A stretch of DNA of 64,000 nucleotides from contig NZ_JNYY01000005.1 of NCBI RefSeq assembly GCF_000716785.1, positions 248,001-312,000 on the forward strand, given 5' to 3'. The stretch is from Amycolatopsis vancoresmycina. GTDB taxonomy: Bacteria > Actinomycetota > Actinomycetes > Mycobacteriales > Pseudonocardiaceae. Below the pieces are notes generated by a model. The model worked only from the letters and a program-made list of their open reading frames with translations. It searched no databases and had not been told where the DNA came from. The position numbers were made by a program, and so were the translations under genes. This document shows, piece by piece, positions 41,429-49,980 of this stretch; positions within the stretch are counted from its first letter, which is position 1, and every line of letters begins with the position of its first letter.

Positions 41429-41762
41429 ACGGCCTGATCAGGGCCGATTTCCCTGCGTGAAACTTCGCAGCGTGACCATCGCCCGTTCGGTCGCGCCCGA
41501 CCGAGTGAAACCTCTGCAACTTGCAGGTTTGGGGGCGACTTTCTCCGCCGGATGCTCCTAGGGTTGACGGCGTGAGGACCCTTGCGTCTGGGTCGGGCAA
41601 CGCCCGTAGGACGCGCGGGGGCACTGGCCCCGCGCGCCCACTGTTGCGTGCGCGTGCATTTGCGCAGGATTCCGAACGAGATTCCGCGCGTGAGGGTGCT
41701 CCGATCGGGTCTTCCGGCCGCCGGATGGCGTCAGGAGTGCTCCGCCGGGTGGTCGAGCCCAC
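41429..41762. promoter_or_regulatory. 334-bp intergenic region with inverted and direct repeats
   Basis: There is a possible terminator just after the membrane protein (around CGGCC-TGATCA-GGGCCG). A bulged inverted repeat AAACCTCTGCAA / TTGCAGGTTT lies at 41508-41530. Direct-repeat-like GTGAAAC sites occur at 41458 and 41505, and a strong 9-bp hairpin CGCGCGGGG / CCCCGCGCG at 41612-41636 falls in the likely leader of the next gene. No coding frame is supported. Confidence 0.45.
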
Positions 41763-43304
41763 ATGAGCCAAGGAACGGAGTTCCCCGGACGCGCGACAGC
41801 GCCCGCGCACCCCGGACGGCACCGGCGCGGCGGCGCGGAGAGCTGGACGCCGCCGCTCCCGCAGCACCGCCCGGTGCGGCACCACGCGGCGGGCCGGGTG
41901 ACCGAGCCGCCGGTGGGCGGGGTCCCGCCGCAGGCCGAACACCGCGGTGGTGCGGCCGCAGGCTCGTGCCCTCAGGACTATTCCGTGCCGTACACCGGCG
42001 ACGCGGCGGTGGCCGATCCGGTGCTGACGGGGTCGCTCGCGCCGCAGTACGCGGCCCGGCCGGCGGCCGACCCGGTGCCGCAGACCATGCGGCACACCGG
42101 TGATCTGGCGGCCGATCCCGCGCTGTCCGGGTCGGCCGGCCCGATCACGCAGTCCCACTCCATCCGGCCCACCGACCGTGGCGCGGCTGATCCGGCGCTG
42201 TCCGGGTCGCTCCCGCTCAGCCGGCGCCACACCGACGGTCCCGCCGCCGCCGAACCGGTGCTGTCCGGCTGCCTCCCGCTGCCGTCCCTGCCGCAGCCGC
42301 GGGACGGGCGGCCCGCTCCGCTCTTCCCGGCCGTGCGCGGGAGCCTTCCCCTCGATGCCTTCGAGGACCTGGACGAAGACTTCGAAGACGACCCGGCCGA
42401 GGCGCCCGTCGAATCCCCCTCCGACCAGGCCGCCCGGCGGACCCGGGTCTCGCTCGCCTCCCCCGCGCCGCGCGGGGTGGACGTCGACGAAGACGACGCC
42501 CGCATCTACTCCGCTCCGCCGATCGACGGGCTCGGCGGCTTCACCATCGGGTCCGTGCCCGCCTCCGTCACGCCGCCCAAGACCTGGCGGAAGGCCGCCT
42601 GGTTCGCCACCGGCGCCTCCGGGGCCGTCGTCGTCGGGCTGCTGTGCGCCGGGTCCTTCCTCGTCGGGAAACCTCCCGTCGACCAGGCCGTGCAGGGCGC
42701 GTGGCCCGGCTACCAGGGCGCGCCGGCCGTTGCCGATCCCACCTCCGGGCACCGGGCGCCCACCGAGGGCGGTTCCGCCGCCGGGCCGGAAACCGCCGCC
42801 TCCTCCTCCGCGAGCGCTCCCGGGAAGACCAGCGGTGGCGGCGGGGCCGGGCCGGTCGACGGCGTCGCTCCCCCGCCCGCCGGGAGCACCGAGGCGCCGT
42901 CCACCGCGACGACCGGGCCCGCCACCGCCGACCGGACGCCGCGGAAGCCGCCCGTCACGCCCGCCCAGCGGGAGACCCCGGTCAAGCCGCCGTGGTGGTA
43001 CTCCTTCCCGCCGGACGCCCAGACCATGGGGGACAACTCGGAAAAGTTCTTCAACACCGTCACCACCGACCCCGCCGCGGCGTCTTCGGTGACCACCGGC
43101 GAGCTGCACGACCAGGGCCCGCAGGCCCTCGCCCGCCGCTACGAGGGCATCGCGTACTTCGAAGTCAAGAAGGTCAGCATCGACCAGCAGCGCGGCGTCA
43201 CCGTCAACACCGTCGAGGTCACCCACACCGACGGGACCAAGACGGTCGAGCAGCGCACCCTGACCTTCGGCGACGGCGACAAGATCACCGCTGACGGTCA
43301 GTAG
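41763..43304 (+). CDS. membrane-anchored protein with extracytoplasmic NTF2-like domain
   Basis: A 513-residue protein. The cytosolic part of about 280 residues is disordered, with repeats of the type ADPVLTGSLA / ADPALSGSLPL and an acidic patch (FEDLDEDFEDDPAE). There is one membrane segment (about 285-305, FATGASGAVVVGLLCAGSFL) and a Ser/Thr/Pro-rich stalk. A C-terminal domain of about 90 residues contains SEKFFNTVTTDPAAASSVTT and GIAYFEVKKVSIDQQRGVTV. This domain resembles NTF2-like folds and is similar in layout to the next gene's C-terminus. Function unknown. It precedes two kinase genes. Confidence 0.65.
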   Translation: MSQGTEFPGRATAPAHPGRHRRGGAESWTPPLPQHRPVRHHAAGRVTEPPVGGVPPQAEHRGGAAAGSCPQDYSVPYTGDAAVADPVLTGSLAPQYAARPAADPVPQTMRHTGDLAADPALSGSAGPITQSHSIRPTDRGAADPALSGSLPLSRRHTDGPAAAEPVLSGCLPLPSLPQPRDGRPAPLFPAVRGSLPLDAFEDLDEDFEDDPAEAPVESPSDQAARRTRVSLASPAPRGVDVDEDDARIYSAPPIDGLGGFTIGSVPASVTPPKTWRKAAWFATGASGAVVVGLLCAGSFLVGKPPVDQAVQGAWPGYQGAPAVADPTSGHRAPTEGGSAAGPETAASSSASAPGKTSGGGGAGPVDGVAPPPAGSTEAPSTATTGPATADRTPRKPPVTPAQRETPVKPPWWYSFPPDAQTMGDNSEKFFNTVTTDPAAASSVTTGELHDQGPQALARRYEGIAYFEVKKVSIDQQRGVTVNTVEVTHTDGTKTVEQRTLTFGDGDKITADGQ

Positions 43305-43563
43305 CCACGCCTGCACGTGCCGTTCGCCCGTTCTGATGCACGTGCGGTGCGCCGAGCGGTTATGCCTGGTCCGGGTGGGTGACATAAGCTGCCGCTCGTC
43401 GTATCGCGACGGCATTCCGGCGACAGAGCCTGGTGGTCGCCGTCCGCACAGGGTTACCTGACGACTAGCGGATCCGGAGCCGGCCACGAACCGGCCAACC
43501 GGACCAACGGGCACCGGCCGAACGGCGGACGCCCGTCCCCGGAACCCCAGAGCGAGGACTTTC

Positions 43564-44424
43564 GTGCTTGATCGGCAGCGCACACGGCGTGAGTCACCGC
43601 ACGCCGTCCGCGTCGAGGACATCATCCCGGCCGAGATCCTGGACGGCGTCGCCGACGCCGACCGCGACCACCTCGAGCAGGTCGTCCGCGACCCGCAGCG
43701 GTTCCTGCCGCGGCGGACCGAGCCGGCCCGCGAGCCGGAGCAGGCCGACGACGCCGGGGAACCGGAAAGCCGGCTCGCCCGCCGCGCGAAGCTGGCCGGG
43801 CTCGTCGGCGCGGGTGCGCTCGTCGCCGGTGCGGTGATCGCCGCGCCGATGCTGACCAGCTCGCACCGCGCCGTCTCCGCGGGCGGCCAGTCCACGCCCG
43901 CCGGGTTCACCGGCGCCGCCGAGCTCGGCGGCCTCGCCGTGCCGCAGCACCAGGCCGGTGGCGGCGCGCCGGAGCAGCGCGGGACGACAGCGCCCGGCAC
44001 GCACGCCGACGACCAGCCCGCGGACGACCGGACGGCGAGCGGCACCCCGCGAGCCCAGGCGGCGCCCGCCCCGGCCACCTCGATCCCGGACACGGCGGCC
44101 GACGCGCGCAGCGCGAGCCGCAAGATCCAGGCCGTCAAGGACTTCTACGCCGCCATCGCGCGGAACTCGGCGGGCGCGCTGGCACTGCTGAGCCCTTCGC
44201 TGGCCGGCGGCTCGGCGGGTGAGCTGGTCCGCACGTGGAGCGCGATGGACGCCATCGACGTCCAGGAGGCCGACACGCAGATCAAGCCGGACGGCTCGAT
44301 CCTCGCGGTCGCCACGCTGCACCGGCCGGACGGCGCACTGGTGCGGGTCACCCAGCTGTTCCGGGTCGCCGACACCGGTGGGCTGATCACCGAAGCCGAG
44401 CTCGTCTCGGCCCAGTACATGTAG
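43564..44424 (+). CDS. membrane-anchored protein with extracytoplasmic NTF2-like domain, smaller paralogue
   Basis: A 286-residue protein. The cytosolic N-terminus carries HAVRVEDIIPAEILDGVADA, followed by a membrane segment near residues 75-95 (AKLAGLVGAGALVAGAVIAA), an Ala/Pro/Gly-rich stalk and a C-terminal domain (KDFYAAIARNSAGALALLSP, then EADTQIKPDGSILAVATLHR). The organisation parallels the preceding 513-residue protein. GTG 43564 starts it. It may be part of a signalling group with the downstream kinases, which is inference from proximity. Confidence 0.65.
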   Translation: MLDRQRTRRESPHAVRVEDIIPAEILDGVADADRDHLEQVVRDPQRFLPRRTEPAREPEQADDAGEPESRLARRAKLAGLVGAGALVAGAVIAAPMLTSSHRAVSAGGQSTPAGFTGAAELGGLAVPQHQAGGGAPEQRGTTAPGTHADDQPADDRTASGTPRAQAAPAPATSIPDTAADARSASRKIQAVKDFYAAIARNSAGALALLSPSLAGGSAGELVRTWSAMDAIDVQEADTQIKPDGSILAVATLHRPDGALVRVTQLFRVADTGGLITEAELVSAQYM

Positions 44425-44639
44425 CCCTCGGCGATCACCCCTTCACCCGTGGTTCAAGTGCCCGTACCGGATTCGTGTGCGCAGAGTGAGCGCCTAGCCT
44501 TGTCACGGGCCGGTCTCCGTGAAGCCGGCACGCAGCCCACGACATGTGCATACGCTCCAGCGAAGCGGCGTACACGTGGCCGCGTCACCAGGCACCGATC
44601 CTCACGCCCTGGTGAAGTCGGAGCCCAAAGGGAGGTCGC

Positions 44640-46268
44640 GTGAGCGACGAGGGTCGTCTGGTCGCCGATCGGTACCGCATCGTCGGCCGGATCGGCACGG
44701 GCGCGATGGGGGCCGTCTGGCAGGCGCACGACGAGGTCCTGGGCCGCACCGTGGCCATCAAGCAGCTCCTGCTCCAGCCCCACCTGGACGAGCACGACGC
44801 CGAGGACGCCCGGCAGCGGACGATGCGCGAGGGCCGGATCGCGGCCCGCCTGCACCACCCCAACGCGATCTCGGTGTTCGACGTCGTCACCGACGACAAC
44901 GGGCAGCCGTGCCTGATCATGGAGTACCTCAACTCCACCAGCCTGGCCGCCGTGCTGCAGGAACGCCGCACGCTGCCGCCGACCGAGGTGGCGCGCATCG
45001 GCGCCCAGGTCGCCGCGGCGCTGCGCGAGGCGCACGCGGTCGGCATCGTGCACCGCGACATCAAGCCGGGCAACATCCTGCTCGGCGGTAACGGCGTCGT
45101 GAAGATCACCGACTTCGGCATCTCCCGGGCCAAGGACGACGTCACGGTCACCAAGACCGGGATGATCGCCGGCACGCCCGCCTACCTGGCCCCCGAGGTG
45201 GCCATCGGCGGCGAGCCCGGTCCGGAGTCCGACGTCTTCTCGCTCGGCTCCACGCTGTACGCGGCGTGCGAGGGCCAGCCGCCGTTCGGGCTGTCCGAGA
45301 ACACGCTGAGCCTGCTGCACGCGGTCGCGGCCGGGCAGATCAACCCGCCGCGCCAGTCCGGGCCGCTGGCCAGCGTGCTGGCCGTGCTGCTGCACCCGGA
45401 CGTCGAGCACCGGCCGACCGCCGAAGAGTGCGAGGAGCTGCTCGCGGCCGTCGCGCGCGGCGAGACCCCGCTCGGCGGCCCGGCGGACGAGACCATGCTG
45501 GCGCCGTCCGCCGGCGTCCTCGGCGCGGCCGCCGTCGCGGACCCGAACGCCACCCAGATGTTCGACGAGATCCCGGCCGGCCACTCGGGCACGCTGCTCG
45601 GCGGCGGCGGCGCAGCTCCGACGCAGGCCGTGCCGTACTACGACGAGGACGACTACCCGGAGGCCACCGGCTACCCGGAGGACGACTACGACGGGTACGG
45701 CCACTACCGCGAGGACGACCACCACGCCGCCGGAGGCGTGCCGCCCGGCCTGGCCGCGACCCGCGCCGTGCCGGTGCCGCCGCACGAGCAGGGCGGCTAC
45801 GAGGACGACTACGACGATTACGACGACGAGCCCGCCCCGCCGCCCCCGGCGCGGTCGCGCCCGCAGATGAGCCCGGTCGACGAGGACGAGGGCAAGCCCG
45901 GCGCGTGGAAGCGCCCGGCGATCATCGGCGGGGTCGTGGTGGTGGGCCTGGTCGCGCTCGTCGTGTGGCTGCTGAGCCCGAACAACCCGGAGGCCCCGGC
46001 CACGCAGATCTCCAGCACCAAGCCGTCGCCCGCCGCGACGTCGGAGTCGGTGCCGTCCACGACGGACACGCCGTTCAGCACGGCGGACGTGCCGCCTCCG
46101 GCGACGGAGTCGAGCTCGTCGTCGAAGAAGGCGACGACCTCGCGGAGCTCCGAACCGCCGACGTCCACTACGCCGAAGACCACCCCGAAGACGACCCCGC
46201 CGGAAACCAGTAGTGAAGCTCCGCCGACGACCACGCCGGTGACGCCAACCACTCCTTCGACGCCGTGA
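44640..46268 (+). CDS. eukaryotic-type serine/threonine protein kinase
   Basis: A 542-residue PknB-type kinase with all catalytic motifs: the glycine loop GTGAMGAV (19-26), K41 in VAIK, H138-R139-D140 in HRDIKPGN and D158-F159-G160. The activation segment reads TKTGMIAGTPAYLAPEV. A long acidic, Tyr/Asp-rich linker (YDEDDYPEATGYPEDDYDGY) precedes a membrane segment (PAIIGGVVVVGLVALVVWLL), and a short Ser/Thr/Pro-rich external tail follows; no PASTA domains. GTG 44640 has GGGAGGT upstream. It is followed after 13 bp by a kinase-like gene lacking catalytic residues. Confidence 0.93.
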   Translation: MSDEGRLVADRYRIVGRIGTGAMGAVWQAHDEVLGRTVAIKQLLLQPHLDEHDAEDARQRTMREGRIAARLHHPNAISVFDVVTDDNGQPCLIMEYLNSTSLAAVLQERRTLPPTEVARIGAQVAAALREAHAVGIVHRDIKPGNILLGGNGVVKITDFGISRAKDDVTVTKTGMIAGTPAYLAPEVAIGGEPGPESDVFSLGSTLYAACEGQPPFGLSENTLSLLHAVAAGQINPPRQSGPLASVLAVLLHPDVEHRPTAEECEELLAAVARGETPLGGPADETMLAPSAGVLGAAAVADPNATQMFDEIPAGHSGTLLGGGGAAPTQAVPYYDEDDYPEATGYPEDDYDGYGHYREDDHHAAGGVPPGLAATRAVPVPPHEQGGYEDDYDDYDDEPAPPPPARSRPQMSPVDEDEGKPGAWKRPAIIGGVVVVGLVALVVWLLSPNNPEAPATQISSTKPSPAATSESVPSTTDTPFSTADVPPPATESSSSSKKATTSRSSEPPTSTTPKTTPKTTPPETSSEAPPTTTPVTPTTPSTP

Positions 46269-46281
46269 CCCGAGGTCAGTT

Positions 46282-47388
46282 TTGAGTTCTGAAGGAACCA
46301 TCGTCGGCGGCCGGTTCCGGCTGGACCAGCCGATCGGCCGCGGCCGCGCCGGCATCGTCTGGCTGGCGTTCGACACGCGGCTGTTCCGGACCGTCGCGAT
46401 GAAGCGGATGTACCTGCCGGTCGGCGCGGGCGACCGCGCCGAGCAGGCGCGCGCGGCCGCCATGCAGGAGGGCAAGGACGCGGCGCGCATCGAGCACCCG
46501 TGCGCGATCAAGGTGTTCGACGTGCTGCCCGACGGCCAGGACGTCTGGCTGGTGATGGAGTACATCCCGTCGCGCAGCATGGCGACGTTCCTCGCCGAGC
46601 ACGGCAGGCTGACCCCCGACCAGGCGGCGCAGCTCGGCATCCAGCTCGGCAACGCGCTGGCGGCCATCCACGCGGCCGGGTTCGTGCACCGCACCCTGGA
46701 ACCGGGCACGGTGCTCCTGGCCGACGACGGCGGCGTGAAGCTCACCGACATCGGCATCAGCGGTGGCGGGCCGCACGCGGCGTACGTCGCGCCCGAGGTC
46801 GCGCGGGGGCTGCCGCCCACACCGGCCGCCGACGTCTTCTCCCTCGGCGCGACGCTCTACACGTCGGTGGAGGGCGTGCCACCGTTCGGGGACGACGGCC
46901 AGTCGTCCGAGCGCCCGCCGCAGAACTCCGGCGTCCTCACCGAGGCGCTGCGCAAGATGCTGCGCCCGGACCCGACGACCCGGCCGACGATGGCGGACAC
47001 CGTCAACTCGATGAAGGCCATCACCGAAGGCCGCGAAACGGCGTTCATCCCGCCGACCGCGCCCGGGATGCCGCCACCGCCGCCCCCGCCCTTCAACCCG
47101 GGGCTGGCGCCCGCGGGGCCGCCGATGCCGCCGTCGGGACCGCAGTTCCAGCAGCAGCTCCCGGTCTCCGCGCCCGGCTTCTCCGCGGCGGAGCAGACGC
47201 AGCGGATGCAGCCGGTTCCGCCGCCGACGCAGTACGCGCCGCCGCTCGCGCCGGGCGCCCAGCCCGCGGTTCAGGGCCAGGACCAGGCGTGGAACCTGCC
47301 GGTGTCGAAGAAGGCGCTGATCACCGTGGCCGCGATCCTCGCGGCCGTGCTGGTCGGCATCCTGGTGTCGGAGCTGTTCTTCGTCTAA
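46282..47388 (+). CDS. membrane-anchored pseudokinase
   Basis: A 368-residue kinase-fold protein with degraded catalysis. The N-lobe is recognisable (IGRGRAGIVWLAFDTRLF, lysine 41 in VAMKRM), but the HRD loop is H136-R137-T138-L-E140-P-G-T143, so the catalytic Asp, the Lys and the metal-binding Asn are lost; D156-I157-G158 keeps only the Asp of DFG. APEVARGLPPTPAADVFSLG keeps the structural APE and D-x-x-S motifs. A Pro-rich linker leads to one C-terminal membrane segment (LITVAAILAAVLVGILVSEL). The start is TTG 46282 after GAGGTCAG. It is probably a partner or regulator of the active kinase upstream. Confidence 0.85.
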   Translation: MSSEGTIVGGRFRLDQPIGRGRAGIVWLAFDTRLFRTVAMKRMYLPVGAGDRAEQARAAAMQEGKDAARIEHPCAIKVFDVLPDGQDVWLVMEYIPSRSMATFLAEHGRLTPDQAAQLGIQLGNALAAIHAAGFVHRTLEPGTVLLADDGGVKLTDIGISGGGPHAAYVAPEVARGLPPTPAADVFSLGATLYTSVEGVPPFGDDGQSSERPPQNSGVLTEALRKMLRPDPTTRPTMADTVNSMKAITEGRETAFIPPTAPGMPPPPPPPFNPGLAPAGPPMPPSGPQFQQQLPVSAPGFSAAEQTQRMQPVPPPTQYAPPLAPGAQPAVQGQDQAWNLPVSKKALITVAAILAAVLVGILVSELFFV

Positions 47389-48287
47389 GCCACTTTGGCG
47401 GTCGCCGCGCGCATGGCTTCCAGCAGCGTGCGGACCGCCGGGTGACCCCACGCCCGCGACGCCACCGCGGCGTGGATCGCGCGCACCGGCTCCGGGTGCC
47501 GGATCCGGCGGACCACCACCCCGGGGTGCTGGGCGCCGAGCCCCAGCTCGGGGATCAGGCCGACGCCGATGCCGGCCGCGACGAAACCCTGGGCCGTCTG
47601 GTAGTCCTCGGACTCGACCACGATGTTCGGGGCGAAGCCGGCGGACGCGCAGGCGCCCTGCAGGATGTCGCGGCAGACGCCGGGCAGGCCGTCGACGCCG
47701 ACCCAGGGCTCCTCGGCGAACTCCGTCAGGTCCAGCACGCGCTTGCGGGCCAGCGGGTGGGCCTTCGGCAGCACCGCCCGGTACGGGTCGTCGAGCAGGT
47801 GCACCAGCTCGACCCCCTTGCCCGGCGGGGTCTTGCGCGGGAAGACCGTGATGGCGACGTCCGCGTCGCCCGATTCGACGTCCAGGATCGGGTCGTCGAG
47901 CTCGACCAGCTTGAGGTCCAGGTGCACGCCGGGGTGCTCACGCCGGACGGCGGCGATGGCGGGCGGGACGAGCGACGCGCCCGCCGTCGCGAAGTAGCGG
48001 ATCGCGACGCGGCCGGTGCGGCCCTCCTTGAGCTCGGTCAACGCCGCTTCGGCCTTGGCGAGCTCGGCGCTGAGCGTCTCGGCGTGTTCGGACAGCAGCG
48101 CGCCCGCTGGTGTCGGCCGGACGCCGCGGCCGACGCGTTCGAGCAGCTCGGTGCCGGCTTCGCGCTCCAGCGCGGACAGCTGCTGGCTGATCGCGGACGG
48201 CGTGTACCCGAGGTTGCGGGCCGCGGCGGTGATCGACCCGCTGGTGATCACGGCGCGGAGGACCTGCATGCGGCGGACGTCGAGCAT
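47385..48287 (-). CDS. LysR family transcriptional regulator
   Basis: A 300-residue LysR regulator. The winged HTH is at the N-terminus (MQVLRAVITSGSITAAARNL, then YTPSAISQQLSALEREAG), followed by the substrate-binding domain (GRVAIRYFATAGASLVPPAI and VAAGIGVGLIPELGLG). It diverges from an EamA transporter with about 100 bp between them. CTTAAG (48309-48314) lies in the gap near the promoter and may be part of its operator. The transporter is the likely target. Confidence 0.9.
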   Translation of the reverse strand: MLDVRRMQVLRAVITSGSITAAARNLGYTPSAISQQLSALEREAGTELLERVGRGVRPTPAGALLSEHAETLSAELAKAEAALTELKEGRTGRVAIRYFATAGASLVPPAIAAVRREHPGVHLDLKLVELDDPILDVESGDADVAITVFPRKTPPGKGVELVHLLDDPYRAVLPKAHPLARKRVLDLTEFAEEPWVGVDGLPGVCRDILQGACASAGFAPNIVVESEDYQTAQGFVAAGIGVGLIPELGLGAQHPGVVVRRIRHPEPVRAIHAAVASRAWGHPAVRTLLEAMRAATAKVA

Positions 48288-48390
48288 GCCGCTGATCGTA
48301 CAGCTCAGCTTAAGTGTCCCTGCAGTTATTTTCGCTTGTCCTTACGTCTGCCGCGGGTGAAGCTGGCGCTGGTATCGAAGGAGGACTGGG

Positions 48391-49296
48391 GTGGGCGAAA
48401 CGAAGACCCTGCTCAGGATCGCCGCGCTGGCGCTCATGTGGGGCTCGAGTTTCTTCTGGATCAAGCTGGGGCTGGGGATGTTCTCGCCGGTCCAGCTCGT
48501 GCTGGCGCGGCTGGTGCTCGGCGCGGCCATGCTGCTGGTGCTGTGCCGGCTGCATCGGGCGCGGCTGCCGCGCGGCCGCCGGATGTGGGGCCACCTGGCC
48601 GTCGCGGCGTTCTTCCACAACGCGCTGCCGTTCCTGCTGTTCGCGATCGGCGAGACGACGGTCGATTCGGGGATCACCGGCGTGCTGAACTCGACGACGC
48701 CGTTGTGGGTGCTGCTCGCCGCGCCGCTGATGGGGACGTCGTCGCGGATGACCGGGGCGCGGCTGGCCGGGCTGGTCGTCGGCCTCGGCGGTATCCTGCT
48801 GATCTTCGCGCCGTGGCAGGCATCGGGCCTGCTGAGCTGGGGCGCGCTGGCGTGCCTCGCGGCCGCGGCCAGCTACGGCTTCGCGTTCGTCTACGAAGGC
48901 AAGTACCTGTCGGACCCCTCGCTGTCGCCGTACGCGACTTCGGCGGGCCAGATGCTGCTGGCCAGCGGGATGCTGGTGCTGGCCCTGCCGGCGGGCGGGT
49001 TCACGCCGGTCCACGTGTCCGCGGGGCCGCTGCTCTCGGTCCTGGTCCTCGGCATCGGGTCGACGGGCATCGCGTTCGCGCTGAACTACCAGCTGCTGGC
49101 GAGCGAAGGCGCGGTGGCGGCGTCCGTGGTCGGCTACCTGCTGCCGGTGGTGTCCGTGCTGCTCGGCGCGGTGTTCCTGGGCGAGCAGCTGCACCTGCGG
49201 GTGATCGCGGGCATGGTGGTCGTACTCGGCGGCGTGGCGCTGACGCGGATCCCGAAGCGCGTGCCGGCCGTGGAGCCGGCGCTGGAACGGGTTTAG
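48391..49296 (+). CDS. EamA/DMT family transporter
   Basis: A 301-residue protein with ten membrane segments in two EamA repeats. It begins IAALALMWGSSFFWIKLGLG, and the second repeat is seen in ITGVLNSTTPLWVLLAAPLM and VVGYLLPVVSVLLGAVFLGE. Members export amino acids or other metabolites; substrate unknown. GTG 48391 has GAAGGAGGA upstream. It probably depends on the adjacent divergent LysR regulator. Its stop overlaps the response regulator stop by four bases. Confidence 0.9.
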   Translation: MGETKTLLRIAALALMWGSSFFWIKLGLGMFSPVQLVLARLVLGAAMLLVLCRLHRARLPRGRRMWGHLAVAAFFHNALPFLLFAIGETTVDSGITGVLNSTTPLWVLLAAPLMGTSSRMTGARLAGLVVGLGGILLIFAPWQASGLLSWGALACLAAAASYGFAFVYEGKYLSDPSLSPYATSAGQMLLASGMLVLALPAGGFTPVHVSAGPLLSVLVLGIGSTGIAFALNYQLLASEGAVAASVVGYLLPVVSVLLGAVFLGEQLHLRVIAGMVVVLGGVALTRIPKRVPAVEPALERV

Positions 49297-49973
49297 ACGA
49301 GGCGGCGGTCGGAGGCCCAGCGGGAGAGCTCGTAGCGGTTCGACAGCTGGGTCTTCCGCAGCACGCTCGACACGTGCGTCTCGACCGTCTTCACCGAGAT
49401 GAACAGCTCGGACGCGATCTCCTTGTAGGCGTACCCGCGGGCCAGCAGCCGCAGGACGTCGCGCTCGCGTGGGGTCAGCAGGTCCAGCTCGGGGTCGTTG
49501 ATCGGCGCCGAACCCGGGCGGTCGGCGAACGCGTCCAGCACGAACCCGGCCAGCCGCGGGGAGAACACCGCGTCGCCGTCCGCGACGCGGACCACCGCGC
49601 GGACCAGCTCCTTCGACGAGATCGTCTTCGTGACGTACCCGCGCGCGCCGGCGCGGATGACCGCGATCACGTCCTCGGCCGCATCGGAAACCGAGAGGGC
49701 CAGGAACACGACGTCCGGCAGCTCGGGGCGGACGCGGCGCAGCACCTCGGCGCCGCCGCCGTCGGGCATGTGCACGTCGAGCAGTACCACCTGCGGCTTC
49801 GTCCGGGCGATCCCGGCGACCGCCTCGGCGACCGAGCCGGCCTCGCCGACGACGCGGACCTCGTCGGTGATCGAGTCGAGCTCGGTGCGCACGCCCGCGC
49901 GGAACAGCGCGTGGTCGTCGACGAGGAACACCTTGACCGGTTCGCGCTGGCTGTCCGTCACGTCGTCGAGCAT
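49293..49973 (-). CDS. LuxR/NarL-family response regulator
   Basis: A 226-residue two-component regulator. The receiver domain is intact (VFLVDDHALFRAGV, the phospho-Asp in VVLLDVHMPDGGG, the Lys in GYVTKTISSKELV), followed by a LuxR HTH (LTPRERDVLRLLARGYAYKE, then IASELFISVKTVETHVSSVL). It lies 7 bp after the PspC histidine kinase on the same strand. The pair forms the actinobacterial PspC-type two-component system that probably senses envelope stress. Likely targets include the divergent pspC-like genes, where an inverted repeat is present. Confidence 0.92.
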   Translation of the reverse strand: MLDDVTDSQREPVKVFLVDDHALFRAGVRTELDSITDEVRVVGEAGSVAEAVAGIARTKPQVVLLDVHMPDGGGAEVLRRVRPELPDVVFLALSVSDAAEDVIAVIRAGARGYVTKTISSKELVRAVVRVADGDAVFSPRLAGFVLDAFADRPGSAPINDPELDLLTPRERDVLRLLARGYAYKEIASELFISVKTVETHVSSVLRKTQLSNRYELSRWASDRRLV

Positions 49974-49980
49974 AGCCGCC

